Shown in pieces: positions 1 to 9,072 of a stretch of DNA of 41,700 nucleotides. The translations under genes were made by a program, and so were the position numbers. Below the pieces are notes generated by a model. The model was not told where the DNA came from. It saw only the letters and a program-made list of their open reading frames with translations, and searched no databases. Position 1 is the first letter of the stretch, and the number at the start of each line of letters is the position of its first letter. This DNA comes from Oscillibacter valericigenes (GTDB lineage: Bacteria; Bacillota; Clostridia; Oscillospirales; Oscillospiraceae): the NCBI RefSeq assembly GCF_016902445.1, contig NZ_JACSNX010000022.1, positions 1-41,700 of the forward strand, written 5' to 3'.

Positions 1-619
1 GTCCAAAAGAAAAGGGCGCTTGGGCGCACTCCGGTGCAGTGGCCCTCCGTGCGCACGGGAGTCGGCGTAGTGGTGCCTGCTCCGATTTTGCCTGACCTTC
101 GGGCACGCTAGACTCTTCTACGAGGTCGATACTGCCGTCCCGTGGCGGATGGTGCGTCTTGCGTCGGGGTGCAAGGACGCATTTGACAAGCTTCTCTTTC
201 CGCGCGTTCCGCTTCGCTACGCGCTCCCCCGGCGGGCGTAGGAGCTGTTGCGTTGTCCTATGCTGAAGCCTTCATCAACAACCGGCCAGCGGCAGCGAAA
301 ATCGGCGCAGCATGTATCCCAGACCTCCCCGGGCCAAAGGTTTCCCCAAGGACAGCGCGTTTCCGTCCCTGACTGCCGCAAGGGACAGTCAACCTTCCCC
401 CGCCGGCGGTAGGAGGTCTGCGCTGGCGCAGACCGACCCGCCGAACATTTTTTCTTTTCCACCGGGCGCGACGCATTTTCTTTTTGATGTCTCAAAAAGA
501 AAATGGGGGGCGCATCTGCCCAGCCATCAGCATGGCTGTTTCCCCGCGTCCAATGGGACGCACTCCCATAACCCCAAATTCAACATCCTTCGATAGAAAG
601 ATAAAAGAGGTGACCCCTT
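1..619. other. Non-coding, structure-rich block upstream of mutS
   Basis: No convincing gene is seen in these 619 bases: open frames on both strands overlap each other, lack ribosome sites and give arginine/proline-rich translations typical of GC-rich shadow frames. The block holds many inverted repeats: a 12-base palindrome at 47-58, arms at 153-162 and 171-181 (one bulge), near-perfect 9-base arms at 415-423 and 426-434, and the 14-bp hairpin at 474-505. Bases 1-20 resemble the right arm of the 474-505 hairpin (a short pyrimidine lead, an A-rich run with one G, then GGG and CGC), as if a second copy straddled the left edge of the window. I infer a structured intergenic repeat region; a decayed gene cannot be excluded. 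Confidence 0.5.
474..505. repeat. 14-bp perfect hairpin element, TGTC loop
   Basis: Arms at 474-487 and 492-505 are perfectly complementary (CATTTTCTTTTTGA and its reverse complement) around a TGTC loop. The stem is A/T-rich in an otherwise very GC-rich stretch. It could act as a terminator for whatever lies to the left, or be a copy of a dispersed intergenic element; bases 1-20 look like a related right arm. Confidence 0.6.
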
Positions 620-3226
620 TTGGCCGAACTGACCCCCATGATGAAGCAGTACCTGGAGATCAAGAAGGACAACCCGGACTCCATCCTGTTCTTCCGCCTG
701 GGCGACTTCTACGAGATGTTCGCCGACGACGCCAAGCTGGCCTCCCGGGAGCTGGATCTGACCCTCACCTCCCGGGACCACGGCAAGCACGCCAAGCCCG
801 AGGAGGAGCGGGTGCCCATGTGCGGCATCCCCTACCATGCCAGCGAGGCCTACATCGCCCGGCTCATCGCCAAGGGCTACAAGGTGGCCATCTGCGAGCA
901 GATGGAGGACCCGGCAACGGCCAAGGGGCTGGTGAAGCGGGACATCATCCGGGTGGTGACCCCCGGCACGGTCATCGACGCCGCCTGCCTGGAGGACAAG
1001 TCCTCCAACTTCCTCTGCGGCATCTATATCGACAGCCAGAACGCCGGCGCGGCCTTCTGCGACATCTCCACCGGCAAGACCCACCTGACGGCCTTCGACG
1101 GGCCGGAGCGGGTGGAGCACGTCATCAACGAGCTGGGCCGCTTCTCCCCGGCGGAGGCGGTGGTGAACGACGGGGCCTATTCGGAAAAGGCCCTCACCGA
1201 CACGCTGACGGAGAAATTCCGCTGCCGGGTGGAGAACGGCGGCGAGGGCCGCTTCCGCCTGACGGAGGCGGAGAAGAACATCCGCCGCCAGTTTGGAGAG
1301 GAGGCATTCGACCGCCTGCCCAGGACCAACCCTGCGGCGGCCATGGCTCTGGGCGGGCTGCTCCACTATCTGTACGAGACCCAGAAGACGGACCTCTCCC
1401 ACATCAACGACCTGGACTACTACGAGCAGGGCCGGTTCATGGAGCTGGATCTCACCGCCCGGCGGAATCTGGAGCTGACGGAGACCCTCCGGGACCGGGA
1501 GAAGAAGGGCTCGCTCCTGTGGGTGCTGGACAAGACCAGGACCCCCATGGGGGGCCGGATGCTCCGCAGCTGGCTGGAGCGGCCGCTGCTGAGCGTCACC
1601 GCCATCGTCAAGCGCAACGCCGCCGTGGCCGCCCTGGTGGAGAATACCATTGCCAGGGAAGAGCTCACCGCCGCCCTGACGGGACTGGGGGACATGGAGC
1701 GGCTCATCGGCCGCATCGTCTACGGCACCGCCGGCGGGCGGGACATGGTGTCCCTCCGGGCCGCCATTGAACGGCTGCCGGCCCTGCGGGAACAGCTGAC
1801 GGCCTTTTCCGGCGGCCGGCTGGCGGAGCTGGCCGGGGAGCTGGAGGACCTGACGGAGATCGGGGAACACATCGGCGCCGCCATCTGCGACGAGCCGCCG
1901 TTCTCCGTCCGGGAGGGCGGCTTCATCCGGGACGGCTACAACGGGGAAGTGGACCGCCTGCGCCGCATCATGAACGGCGGCAAGGGCGTCCTGGCGGAGA
2001 TCGAGGCCAAAGAGAAGGAGAAAACGGGCATCCGGACCCTGAAGATCGGCTACAACAAGGTGTTCGGGTACTACATCGAGGTATCCAACTCCTTTAAGGA
2101 CCAGGTGCCGGACACCTACATCCGCAAGCAGACGCTGGTGAACGGCGAGCGGTACATCACCCAGGAGCTGAAGGACCTGGAGCATGAGATCCTCACCGCC
2201 TCGGACCGGGTGGTGGCCCTGGAGTACGAGCTGTTTACCCAGCTGCGGCAGGCCATCTCCGCCCAGAGCGCCCGCATCCAGCGGACCGCCGCGGCGGTGG
2301 CGGAGCTGGACGCCCTGGTGTCCTTTGCCGCCGTGGCGGTGCGGAACCACTACTGCCGCCCCACGGTGGACGAGTCCGGCGTCATCGAGATCCGCGACGG
2401 CCGCCACCCGGTGGTGGAGCAGATGCTGAAGGACAGCCTCTTCGTCCCCAACGACACGTTCATGGGGGAAAAGGAGGACCGGGTGGCCATCATCACCGGC
2501 CCCAATATGGCGGGCAAGTCCACCTATATGCGCCAGGTGGCCCTGATCGTGCTGATGGCCCAGATGGGCGCCTTCGTCCCGGCGGCCAGCGCCCGCATCG
2601 GCGTGGTGGACCGGATCTTCACCCGCATCGGCGCCAGCGACGACCTGTCCGCCGGCCAGTCCACCTTCATGGTGGAGATGACGGAGGTGGCGGACATCCT
2701 GCGCCATGCCACGAAGCACTCCCTGCTGATCCTGGATGAGATCGGCCGGGGCACCAGCACCTTTGACGGCATGTCCATCGCCCGGGCGGTGCTGGAGTAC
2801 TGCGCGGACAAGAAGCTGCTGGGGGCCAAGACCCTCTTTGCCACCCACTACCACGAGCTGACGGAGCTGGAGAACACCCTGCCCGGCACCGTGAACTACA
2901 ACATCGCCGTCAAGACCCGGGGAGAGGACATCATCTTCCTGCGGAAGATCCTCCCCGGCGGGGCGGACCGCAGCTACGGCATCGAGGTGGCCAAGCTGGC
3001 GGGGCTGCCGGACAAGGTGGTCCAGCGGGCCAAGACGGTCCTGAAGGAGCTGGAGGAGGAGAACGGCGTCCAGTACGTGGCCGCCCGGAAGGAAGAGGAT
3101 CAGGTGTCCCTCACCGCCATCGGCGAGGGGGAGGTCCTAGACGCCCTCCGCCGCTGCCAGGTGGAGACGCTGACGCCGCTAGAGGCCATGAACCTGATTT
3201 ATGAGTGGAAGCAAAAGCTGAAGTGA
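620..3226 (+). CDS. mutS: DNA mismatch repair protein MutS
   Basis: MutS recognises mismatches and small loops in newly replicated DNA and, with ATP, recruits MutL. At 868 residues the length is normal for the family. The N-terminal mismatch-contacting motif GDFYEMF is present (F30, Y31, E32), the P-loop GPNMAGKST lies at 627-635, and Walker B (LLILDEIGRGTSTFDG) has D706/E707, followed by the ATHYHELT segment. The start is a TTG: an AGAGGTG ribosome site at 606-612 is 7 bases upstream, and the first ATG codons (638, 641) would cut into the conserved N-terminus. mutL follows about 1.7 kb downstream on the same strand, with two unrelated membrane genes between. Identity is secure; only the exact start is inferred. 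Confidence 0.97.
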   Translation: MAELTPMMKQYLEIKKDNPDSILFFRLGDFYEMFADDAKLASRELDLTLTSRDHGKHAKPEEERVPMCGIPYHASEAYIARLIAKGYKVAICEQMEDPATAKGLVKRDIIRVVTPGTVIDAACLEDKSSNFLCGIYIDSQNAGAAFCDISTGKTHLTAFDGPERVEHVINELGRFSPAEAVVNDGAYSEKALTDTLTEKFRCRVENGGEGRFRLTEAEKNIRRQFGEEAFDRLPRTNPAAAMALGGLLHYLYETQKTDLSHINDLDYYEQGRFMELDLTARRNLELTETLRDREKKGSLLWVLDKTRTPMGGRMLRSWLERPLLSVTAIVKRNAAVAALVENTIAREELTAALTGLGDMERLIGRIVYGTAGGRDMVSLRAAIERLPALREQLTAFSGGRLAELAGELEDLTEIGEHIGAAICDEPPFSVREGGFIRDGYNGEVDRLRRIMNGGKGVLAEIEAKEKEKTGIRTLKIGYNKVFGYYIEVSNSFKDQVPDTYIRKQTLVNGERYITQELKDLEHEILTASDRVVALEYELFTQLRQAISAQSARIQRTAAAVAELDALVSFAAVAVRNHYCRPTVDESGVIEIRDGRHPVVEQMLKDSLFVPNDTFMGEKEDRVAIITGPNMAGKSTYMRQVALIVLMAQMGAFVPAASARIGVVDRIFTRIGASDDLSAGQSTFMVEMTEVADILRHATKHSLLILDEIGRGTSTFDGMSIARAVLEYCADKKLLGAKTLFATHYHELTELENTLPGTVNYNIAVKTRGEDIIFLRKILPGGADRSYGIEVAKLAGLPDKVVQRAKTVLKELEEENGVQYVAARKEEDQVSLTAIGEGEVLDALRRCQVETLTPLEAMNLIYEWKQKLK

Positions 3227-3244
3227 CCATCGGGAGGAAACGAG

Positions 3245-3955
3245 ATGCCGAGAAAAAAGAGCGCCGCCTATATGTCGGCGGGAGAACAGATCGCGGGCAC
3301 GGTGCTCTTTGTCATCTACCTGCTGGTGCTGCCCTTTGTCACCGCGCCCCTGTTCCGTATGATCGGCGGGCTGCTGGGGGTGACCATCAGCGCCGGGCTG
3401 CAGAACATCCTCTATTATTACATCCTGTTCGCTGCCACCATCATCATCTTCCACGGTTTTCTGGGGCGGACGTCCCGGAATTTTGCAGACAACCTGGGCG
3501 GGGCCTGTAAGTATATGGCCGTCGGTCTGGTGGCCCTGTACGGCCTGAACGAACTGGTGTTCCGGCTGACCCGGCTGGTGGTCTCCAACCAGACCAATCT
3601 GAACGACACCACCATCTCCGCCCAGATCGAGGACGCCCCCCACATGACGCTGCTGATCGTCGTCTTTCTGGCGCCCTTTGTGGAGGAGGTGCTGTTCCGG
3701 GGGCTGGTGTTCGGCAATCTCCGGCGCAAGAGCGCGGCTGTGGGATATCTGGTGAGCTGTTTGCTGTTCGCCCTGCTGCACGTGTGGCAGTTCGCGGTGG
3801 TGAACCGGGACATCACCTATTTTCTGCTGATGCTCCAGTATCTGGTGCCGGGGCTGGTGCTGGCCTGGGTCTATGACCGGACGGGGACGCTGTGGACGTC
3901 CATCGGCCTCCACGCGGCGGCCAACGCCCTCTCCGCCTGGACGCTGGTGGCCTGA
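3245..3955 (+). CDS. CPBP-family intramembrane metalloprotease
   Basis: A 236-residue multi-pass membrane protein of the CPBP (CAAX protease and bacteriocin-processing, Abi) family. The three family motifs are visible: EEVLFRG with E147, E148 and R152; FALLH with F175 and H179; and H223-AAA-N227 near the C-terminus. These residues place the metal and catalytic water in the membrane in characterised members such as Rce1. Roughly six to seven hydrophobic segments are seen. The start ATG follows GGAGGAAACGAG. It lies 19 bases after mutS and is probably co-transcribed with it, but nothing links it to mismatch repair. Substrate unknown; some relatives process peptides or give bacteriocin immunity. 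Confidence 0.88.
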   Translation: MPRKKSAAYMSAGEQIAGTVLFVIYLLVLPFVTAPLFRMIGGLLGVTISAGLQNILYYYILFAATIIIFHGFLGRTSRNFADNLGGACKYMAVGLVALYGLNELVFRLTRLVVSNQTNLNDTTISAQIEDAPHMTLLIVVFLAPFVEEVLFRGLVFGNLRRKSAAVGYLVSCLLFALLHVWQFAVVNRDITYFLLMLQYLVPGLVLAWVYDRTGTLWTSIGLHAAANALSAWTLVA

Positions 3956-3994
3956 GAGAACAACAAGAAGACGACGGGGAGAGAGACAGACGGA

Positions 3995-4906
3995 ATGAAT
4001 TTTTGGGACGTATTCGGAGAGATGCTGGTGATCCTGTTCGCCATCGCGGCAGGCTATGGCGCCAACCGGCTGGGCTACCTGGGCGGGGAGACGGATCAGA
4101 AGATCTCCAAGCTGCTGCTGAACATCACCATGCCGGCCATGATCGTGGCTGCAGTGGTCACCGGTGAGGAGCTGCCGGGCCTGGGGACCATTCTCTCCAT
4201 TCTGGAAGTGGGCGTGGTGTTCTACCTGCTGGAGGCGGTATTTGCGCTGGTGGTGCCGCGCCTGCTGCCGGGCAGCCGGGGAGAGAAGGGCGTGTGGCGG
4301 TATGCGCTGGCCTTCCCCAATGTGGGGTTCATCGGCTACCCTGTGGCGGTGGCCCTGTTTGGGGACGGCGCCCTGTTCTACGCCGCTGTTCTGGCACTTC
4401 CCTTCAACCTGCTGTCCTTCAGCCTGGGGCCGCTGCTGCTGGCCGGCGCGGCCCGATTCCGGTGGAAGCAGCTGGTCTCCCCCTGCATCGTGGCCTCTGT
4501 CCTGGGCCTGGTGCTGGCGCTGACCCGTCTGCGGCCGCCGGCTCTGGTGGGGGAGATGCTGGACTTTGTGGGCGACATCACCGTACCGCTGTCCCTGCTG
4601 GTAGTGGGATCCCTGCTGGCGGGCATGTCTCCCGGCCAGGTCTTCCGCTCCCCCAAGCTGTGGGTGCTGACGGTGGTCCGCCTGCTGGTGCTGCCGGTGG
4701 TGCTGTGCCTGATCCTGCGCCCCTTCGGATTCGATGCGATGGTCGTGGGGATCGCCATCTCCCAGATGGCCATGCCGGTGGCAGTGAACGGGACGCTGCT
4801 GAGCATGGAGTACGGCGGGGACACAGATTCCATGGCACAGATCACATTCTTGACCACCATCGCCTCGATCCTGACCATCCCCGTCGTCGCTGTGCTGCTG
4901 CTTTGA
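3995..4906 (+). CDS. AEC family (auxin efflux carrier-type) transporter
   Basis: A 303-residue integral membrane protein with about ten hydrophobic segments, matching the AEC/PF03547 carrier family in length and layout: an N-terminal half with an NITMPAMI segment, and a C-terminal half with SQMAMPVAVNGTLLS before the last helix. Bacterial members move malate, malonate or other small anions, but the substrate cannot be read from sequence. The start is preceded by ggggagagag at about 12 bases. It sits between the CPBP gene and mutL (19-base gap to mutL) and likely shares their transcript. Family confident, substrate unassigned. Confidence 0.87.
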   Translation: MNFWDVFGEMLVILFAIAAGYGANRLGYLGGETDQKISKLLLNITMPAMIVAAVVTGEELPGLGTILSILEVGVVFYLLEAVFALVVPRLLPGSRGEKGVWRYALAFPNVGFIGYPVAVALFGDGALFYAAVLALPFNLLSFSLGPLLLAGAARFRWKQLVSPCIVASVLGLVLALTRLRPPALVGEMLDFVGDITVPLSLLVVGSLLAGMSPGQVFRSPKLWVLTVVRLLVLPVVLCLILRPFGFDAMVVGIAISQMAMPVAVNGTLLSMEYGGDTDSMAQITFLTTIASILTIPVVAVLLL

Positions 4907-4925
4907 GCTTAGAAAGGAACGCGCT

Positions 4926-6989
4926 ATGCCTCACATTCAACAACTGGATTCCCATGTGGCGGACCTGATCGCCGCCGGTGAAGTGGTGGAACGGCCCGCC
5001 AGCGTGGTGAAGGAGCTGGTGGAGAACGCCATCGACGCCGGCTCCACCGCCGTGGTGGTGGAGATCCGCCGGGGCGGCATGGGCCTGATCCGGGTGACGG
5101 ACAACGGCTGCGGCATCGCCCCGGCCGAGCTGCCCACCGCCTTCCTGCGCCACGCCACCTCCAAGCTGCGGACGGAGGCGGACCTGGGGAAGATCGGCAC
5201 CCTGGGGTTCCGGGGCGAGGCTCTGGCCGCCATCTCCGCCGTCAGCCGGGTGGACATCCTGACCCGCCAGGCCGGTGCGGCGGAGGGGGCGTCCCTCCAC
5301 CTGGAGGGGGGCGTGCCCGGGACGGTGGAGGCCGCCGGCGCGCCGGAGGGCACCACCATCACGGTCCGGGACCTGTTCTACAATACACCCGCCCGGCTGA
5401 AGTTCATGCGCAAGGACAGCGCGGAGACAGCGGCGGTGAACGGCCTGATGCAGCACCTGGCCCTGTCCCACCCGGACGTCTCCTTCAAATTCATCAAGGA
5501 CGGGGTGGAGGCCCTGCTGACCCCCGGCGACGGAAAGCTGGAATCCGCAATCTACGCCGCCCTGGGCCGGGACTTCGCCCGGGGGCTGGTGCCGGTGTCC
5601 GGCAGCGGGGGAGACATCTCCGTCTCCGGCTTCGTCACCGCACCGCTGATGGGCCGGGGCTCCCGGTCCATGCAGGTGTTCTTCGTCAACGGCCGGTTCA
5701 TCAAATCCCAGCTGCTGACGGCGGCGCTGGAGGAGGGCTACCGCAACCAGATCATGAAGGGGAAATTTCCGGGCTGTGTCCTGTCTGTGACGCTGCCGGT
5801 GACGGCGGTGGACGTGAACGTCCATCCGGCCAAGACCCAGGTGAAGTTCGCCCGGGAGCACGACGTGTTCGACGCCGTCTACCACACGGTGCTGGACGCC
5901 CTGGACAGGACCGGCGCCCCTGCTGCCGTTCCGGCGAAGGAGCCGCCCCTGACGGCGGCCTCCCGGCAGGACTTCTTCCAGACCATGGACGCCAAGACGT
6001 TCCGCCAGGGCGGCGGAAAGCCCGCAGCGCCTCCGGCTGCGCCGGCCCGGCCCGCCTGGAACACGGAGCTGCGCGCCCCCGCCAAGGTGGCGGACAGCGG
6101 ACGGACGTCCTTTTACCAGACCAGCCGTCCGGCGACCCAGAGTGCCCTGGGCCGGGCTCCGTCCTCTGTGACGATACCATCCGGGAAACAGCAGACGCCT
6201 CCGACACCCGCATACCGGGGCGCTCTGGGACAGCCGCCTGTCTCCGTGACGGCTTCTGCGGCAGAGCGGCGGGCAGAGGAGCCCGCGGCTCCCGCACCGG
6301 CAGCTGCCTCTGCGGAAACGGCGGCTCCGCAAAGATCCGCCCCCCGGCCCTTTGTGCCGGCCATCCCGCCGGAGCAGCTGAAGCTGACGGAGAACCTGCC
6401 GGGCCAGACCGCCCTGGAGACGAAGGAGGCCCCCTGGCGCATCGCCGGGGAGGTGCTGCGGACCTACATCATCTGTGAGAGCGCCGACGGCTGCGTCTGG
6501 CTCATCGACAAGCACGCCGCCCACGAGCGGATCAACTTCGACAAGCTGAAAAATGCCCAGGAGCCCCCCATGCGGCAGACGCTGCTGGCCCCCATCGCGG
6601 CGGAGCTGAGCCGGGAGGACGGGGCGCTGCTGCTGGAGAACCTGCCCCTGCTGGAGCAGTTCGGCTTTGCCTGCGAGGACTTCGGCGGCGGGGCCCTGCT
6701 GGTGCGGGAGGTGCCGGCGGACATCGACGCCGCCGACACGGTGTCCACCCTGGAGGAGTTCGCCGAGTGCCTGCGGACCGGCCGGTCCCCGGATGAGAAG
6801 CGGGAGAATCTGCTGCACACCATGGCCTGCAAGGCGGCCATCAAGGGCGGCTGGGTCAGCGACCCGGCGGAGCTGCGGGTGCTGGTGGACCGGGTCCAGA
6901 GCGGGGAGGTCAAATACTGCCCCCACGGCCGCCCGGTGGCGGTGAAGCTGACGAAGTACGAGCTGGAGAAAATGTTCCGGCGGGCGTGA
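4926..6989 (+). CDS. mutL: DNA mismatch repair endonuclease MutL
   Basis: MutL couples mismatch recognition by MutS to strand removal. The N-terminal GHKL ATPase is complete: LVENAIDAG with E33/N34, DNGCGI, and GFRGEAL. A long Pro/Ala-rich linker (about residues 335-490) leads to the dimerisation/endonuclease domain. The domain carries DKHAAHER (528-535), ACKAAIKGG (C635) and CPHGRP (665-670), the metal-site motifs of nicking MutL proteins found in bacteria without MutH. The last acidic residue of the DQHA(X)2E(X)4E motif is Asp instead of Glu, a conservative change. Length 687 residues. The ATG follows AGAAAGGAAC. It is the last gene before a run of hairpins. Confidence 0.96.
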   Translation: MPHIQQLDSHVADLIAAGEVVERPASVVKELVENAIDAGSTAVVVEIRRGGMGLIRVTDNGCGIAPAELPTAFLRHATSKLRTEADLGKIGTLGFRGEALAAISAVSRVDILTRQAGAAEGASLHLEGGVPGTVEAAGAPEGTTITVRDLFYNTPARLKFMRKDSAETAAVNGLMQHLALSHPDVSFKFIKDGVEALLTPGDGKLESAIYAALGRDFARGLVPVSGSGGDISVSGFVTAPLMGRGSRSMQVFFVNGRFIKSQLLTAALEEGYRNQIMKGKFPGCVLSVTLPVTAVDVNVHPAKTQVKFAREHDVFDAVYHTVLDALDRTGAPAAVPAKEPPLTAASRQDFFQTMDAKTFRQGGGKPAAPPAAPARPAWNTELRAPAKVADSGRTSFYQTSRPATQSALGRAPSSVTIPSGKQQTPPTPAYRGALGQPPVSVTASAAERRAEEPAAPAPAAASAETAAPQRSAPRPFVPAIPPEQLKLTENLPGQTALETKEAPWRIAGEVLRTYIICESADGCVWLIDKHAAHERINFDKLKNAQEPPMRQTLLAPIAAELSREDGALLLENLPLLEQFGFACEDFGGGALLVREVPADIDAADTVSTLEEFAECLRTGRSPDEKRENLLHTMACKAAIKGGWVSDPAELRVLVDRVQSGEVKYCPHGRPVAVKLTKYELEKMFRRA

Positions 6990-6998
6990 GACTTCGAA

Positions 6999-7174
6999 GG
7001 GGGACTGCGTCCCCCCTCGACCTCCCCCCACACCAGTGACGTCGGTCACTGGTGTGTGCGCCCAGGGCGCACGGGTCAAGGAATTTTCGCCACGTACACG
7101 CCGCGGCGAAAATGATTTCAATTTATTCGTTCGCCGCTGGCGAACGAACTGGGAAAAACCGCAGGTTTTTCCCT
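6999..7174. repeat. Chain of six consecutive perfect hairpins
   Basis: The 242-base gap between mutL and the next gene holds six back-to-back inverted repeats: 6999-7015 (7 bp, loop TGC), 7030-7055 (11 bp, loop GTCG), 7057-7071 (6 bp), 7083-7113 (9 bp around a 13-base loop), 7127-7149 (10 bp, loop GCT) and 7152-7174 (10 bp, loop GCA). None ends in a clear T-run on the plus strand except the last, whose right arm contains TTTTT. The first may serve as a mutL terminator. Such density exceeds a simple terminator; it may be a composite intergenic repeat or a structured RNA. Confidence 0.7.
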
Positions 7175-7231
7175 AGCCCCTTTTCCTGTGAGGATAGCGG
7201 ACGATTTTTGGGTTTTCAGGAGGTTTCTTGT

Positions 7232-7426
7232 ATGGCGAAGAAGGAGAAGCGATTCGTACAGACCCATGTGGAGAGCAGCGTTTTTGAGAACACGGCGATC
7301 TGGGTGGACCGGGAGACCGGAGTCAATTATCTGTGGCACTCTTCCGGCGAGGCCGGTGGGATGACGCCGCTGCTGGATCGGGAGGGAAAGCCCATTATCA
7401 CGACCGTTTTGGAGGAAAAGGAGTAA
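7232..7426 (+). CDS. DUF6440-like small protein
   Basis: A 64-residue cytosolic protein. The sequence (RFVQTHVESS, then ETGVNYLWHSSGEAGG, then TPLLDREGKP) resembles the short DUF6440 family found in Clostridia, whose function is unknown. The start at 7232 is chosen because CAGGAGG at 7217-7223 sits 8 bases before this ATG; the reading frame stays open upstream to 7052 but that part is low-complexity and crosses the hairpin chain. It is followed after 6 bases by the oxidoreductase gene, so the two are likely co-expressed. Family recognition is from memory of the motif, not from a search. Confidence 0.75.
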   Translation: MAKKEKRFVQTHVESSVFENTAIWVDRETGVNYLWHSSGEAGGMTPLLDREGKPIITTVLEEKE

Positions 7427-7432
7427 TTTGTC

Positions 7433-8026
7433 ATGAAACTGCTGTTTGTGAACAGCTGCATCAGCCAGCGGGGAGAGGCGTCCCGGACCCTGGCGCTGGC
7501 GAAAGCGTTTTTGGAAACATGGAAGGACCTTCATCCCGAGGCGGAGGTGGAGACCGTGGCGCCGGAGGCGCTGCTGGCGCTGAAGCCCTTTGATCCGGAG
7601 ATGCTGAACGACCGGGACGCCCTGGCGGGCATCCGGTGCTTTGACGCGCCGGTATTCGACCTGGCCCGCCAGTTCCGGGCGGCGGACCGGGTCGTGGTGG
7701 CGGCGCCCTTCTGGGACCTGACCTTCCCGGCGGCATTGCGGACGTATATCGAGTACATCTCCGCCAACGGGCTGACGTATCACTACGAGGCGGACGGCTG
7801 CCACGGGGACTGCCGGGCAGAGAAGCTGGTGTACCTCACCTCCGGCGGCGACGTGGAGCGGCCGGAGAGTCTGGGCGTCCTGCACTGGAAGCAGCTGTGC
7901 GCCATGTTCGGCATCCCGGCGTTCGACTACGTGTTCGCCGGCGGCCTGGATCTGGACCCGGCTAAAACGGAAGAGATTCTGGCGGAGGCCTGCGAAAAGG
8001 CCCGCCGGCTGGCGGAGACCTTCTGA
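7433..8026 (+). CDS. NAD(P)H-dependent flavin oxidoreductase (flavodoxin fold)
   Basis: A 197-residue protein of the FMN-dependent NAD(P)H quinone/azoreductase group. It opens with a beta strand and a phosphate loop (MKLLFVNSCISQRGEASRTL), has RVVVAAPFWDLTFPAALRTYIEY, which matches the family's segment after the second strand, and VYLTSGGD before a flavin-side loop. Family members reduce quinones, azo dyes or other small electron acceptors in the cytosol. It begins 6 bases after the DUF6440-like gene; GGAAAAGGAG lies just before the ATG. The specific substrate is unknown. Confidence 0.85.
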   Translation: MKLLFVNSCISQRGEASRTLALAKAFLETWKDLHPEAEVETVAPEALLALKPFDPEMLNDRDALAGIRCFDAPVFDLARQFRAADRVVVAAPFWDLTFPAALRTYIEYISANGLTYHYEADGCHGDCRAEKLVYLTSGGDVERPESLGVLHWKQLCAMFGIPAFDYVFAGGLDLDPAKTEEILAEACEKARRLAETF

Positions 8027-8066
8027 GAGACCGCCAGAGACAAAAAAGACGAGAGGAGGGATGGCG

Positions 8067-9011
8067 ATGCCGGAGAAGATCATCTGCGTGGTGGGCCCCA
8101 CGGCCTGCGGCAAGACGAAGCTGGGGGTCCTGCTGGCAAAGCGATATGACGGGGAAGTGGTCTCCGCCGACTCCATGCAGATCTACAAAGGCATGACCAT
8201 CGGCACCGCCGCCCCTACGGCGGAGGAGATGGAGGGCGTGCCCCACCACATGATCGCCGTGGCGGATCCGGCGGAGCAGTGGTCCGCCGCCCGGTATGCC
8301 CAGGCGGCCATCCCCATCGTGGACGATATTCTGGCCCGGGGGAAGCGGCCCATCCTGGTGGGCGGCACCGGGCTGTGGCTGGATGCCGTGGTCCAGGGCC
8401 GGACCTTTGCCGGCGGCCACGCCGGCGGTGCCGTCCGAAAGGAGCTCCAGGACCGGCTGGCCCGGGAGGGCATCGGCTCGCTCCTGGAGGAGCTGCGGCA
8501 GGTGGACCCGGAGGCGGCGCAGCGGCTGCACCCGGCGGACGAGAAGCGGATCCTCCGGGCGCTGGAGGTCTACCGGGAGACGGGAAAGACCATCTCCGCC
8601 CACAATGCGGAGACCGCAGCCCTGCCGCCCCGGTACGACGCCGTCTGGATCGGCCTGCAGTTCCGGGACCGGGCGGATATGAAGGCCCTCATCGACCGCC
8701 GGGTGGACGCCATGGTGGCCGCGGGCCTGCTGGAGGAGGTCCGGCAGCTGCTGGAAAGCGGCCTGCCCCGGGAGGCCACGGCCCTTCAGGCCATCGGGTA
8801 CAAGGAGTTCCTGGGGATCCTGGACGGCACCGCCGCCGTGGAGGAGGCCGTGGCAGAGGTGAAGCTCCGCTCCCGGCAGTACGCCAAGCGCCAGCTGACC
8901 TGGCTGCGGCGGAATCCGGACATCCACTGGATCTGGTGGGAAAAAGACCGTGATTTTGCCCGGGCCCTCCAGGTTTCGACGGAAATCCTGACCGCCGCTG
9001 GCGTATCCTAG
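8067..9011 (+). CDS. miaA: tRNA dimethylallyltransferase MiaA
   Basis: MiaA transfers a dimethylallyl group to N6 of A37 in tRNAs that read codons beginning with U, improving decoding. The P-loop GPTACGKT lies at residues 10-17, followed by the [11 protein letters not shown] segment; [23 protein letters not shown] and [16 protein letters not shown] are also typical. I place the start at 8067 rather than the in-frame ATG at 8061, because GAGGAGGG ends at 8060 and would directly abut the earlier codon; this gives 314 residues. It is followed by hfq, a widely conserved miaA-hfq order. Confidence 0.96.
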   Translation: MPEKIICVVGPTACGKTKLGVLLAKRYDGEVVSADSMQIYKGMTIGTAAPTAEEMEGVPHHMIAVADPAEQWSAARYAQAAIPIVDDILARGKRPILVGGTGLWLDAVVQGRTFAGGHAGGAVRKELQDRLAREGIGSLLEELRQVDPEAAQRLHPADEKRILRALEVYRETGKTISAHNAETAALPPRYDAVWIGLQFRDRADMKALIDRRVDAMVAAGLLEEVRQLLESGLPREATALQAIGYKEFLGILDGTAAVEEAVAEVKLRSRQYAKRQLTWLRRNPDIHWIWWEKDRDFARALQVSTEILTAAGVS

Positions 9012-9072
9012 CGGTGAGCGGACGGGAGACAGGGACATCGTCCGACTCATACAGAAAAAGGAGCGGACATAT

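Noticed and set aside
527..2854. Long minus-strand open frame opposite mutS
   Set aside because: Shadow frame produced by high GC at third codon positions; no domain or ribosome site. Similar frames lie opposite mutL and the PAS gene.
6507..6545. Inactive MutL endonuclease because the motif ends in Asp instead of Glu
   Set aside because: The Asp-for-Glu change is conservative and all other metal-site motifs (ACKAAIKGG, CPHGRP) are intact.
8061..8066. MiaA start at the first ATG (8061)
   Set aside because: GAGGAGGG ends at 8060, leaving no spacing; the ATG at 8067 fits the ribosome site and the family N-terminus.
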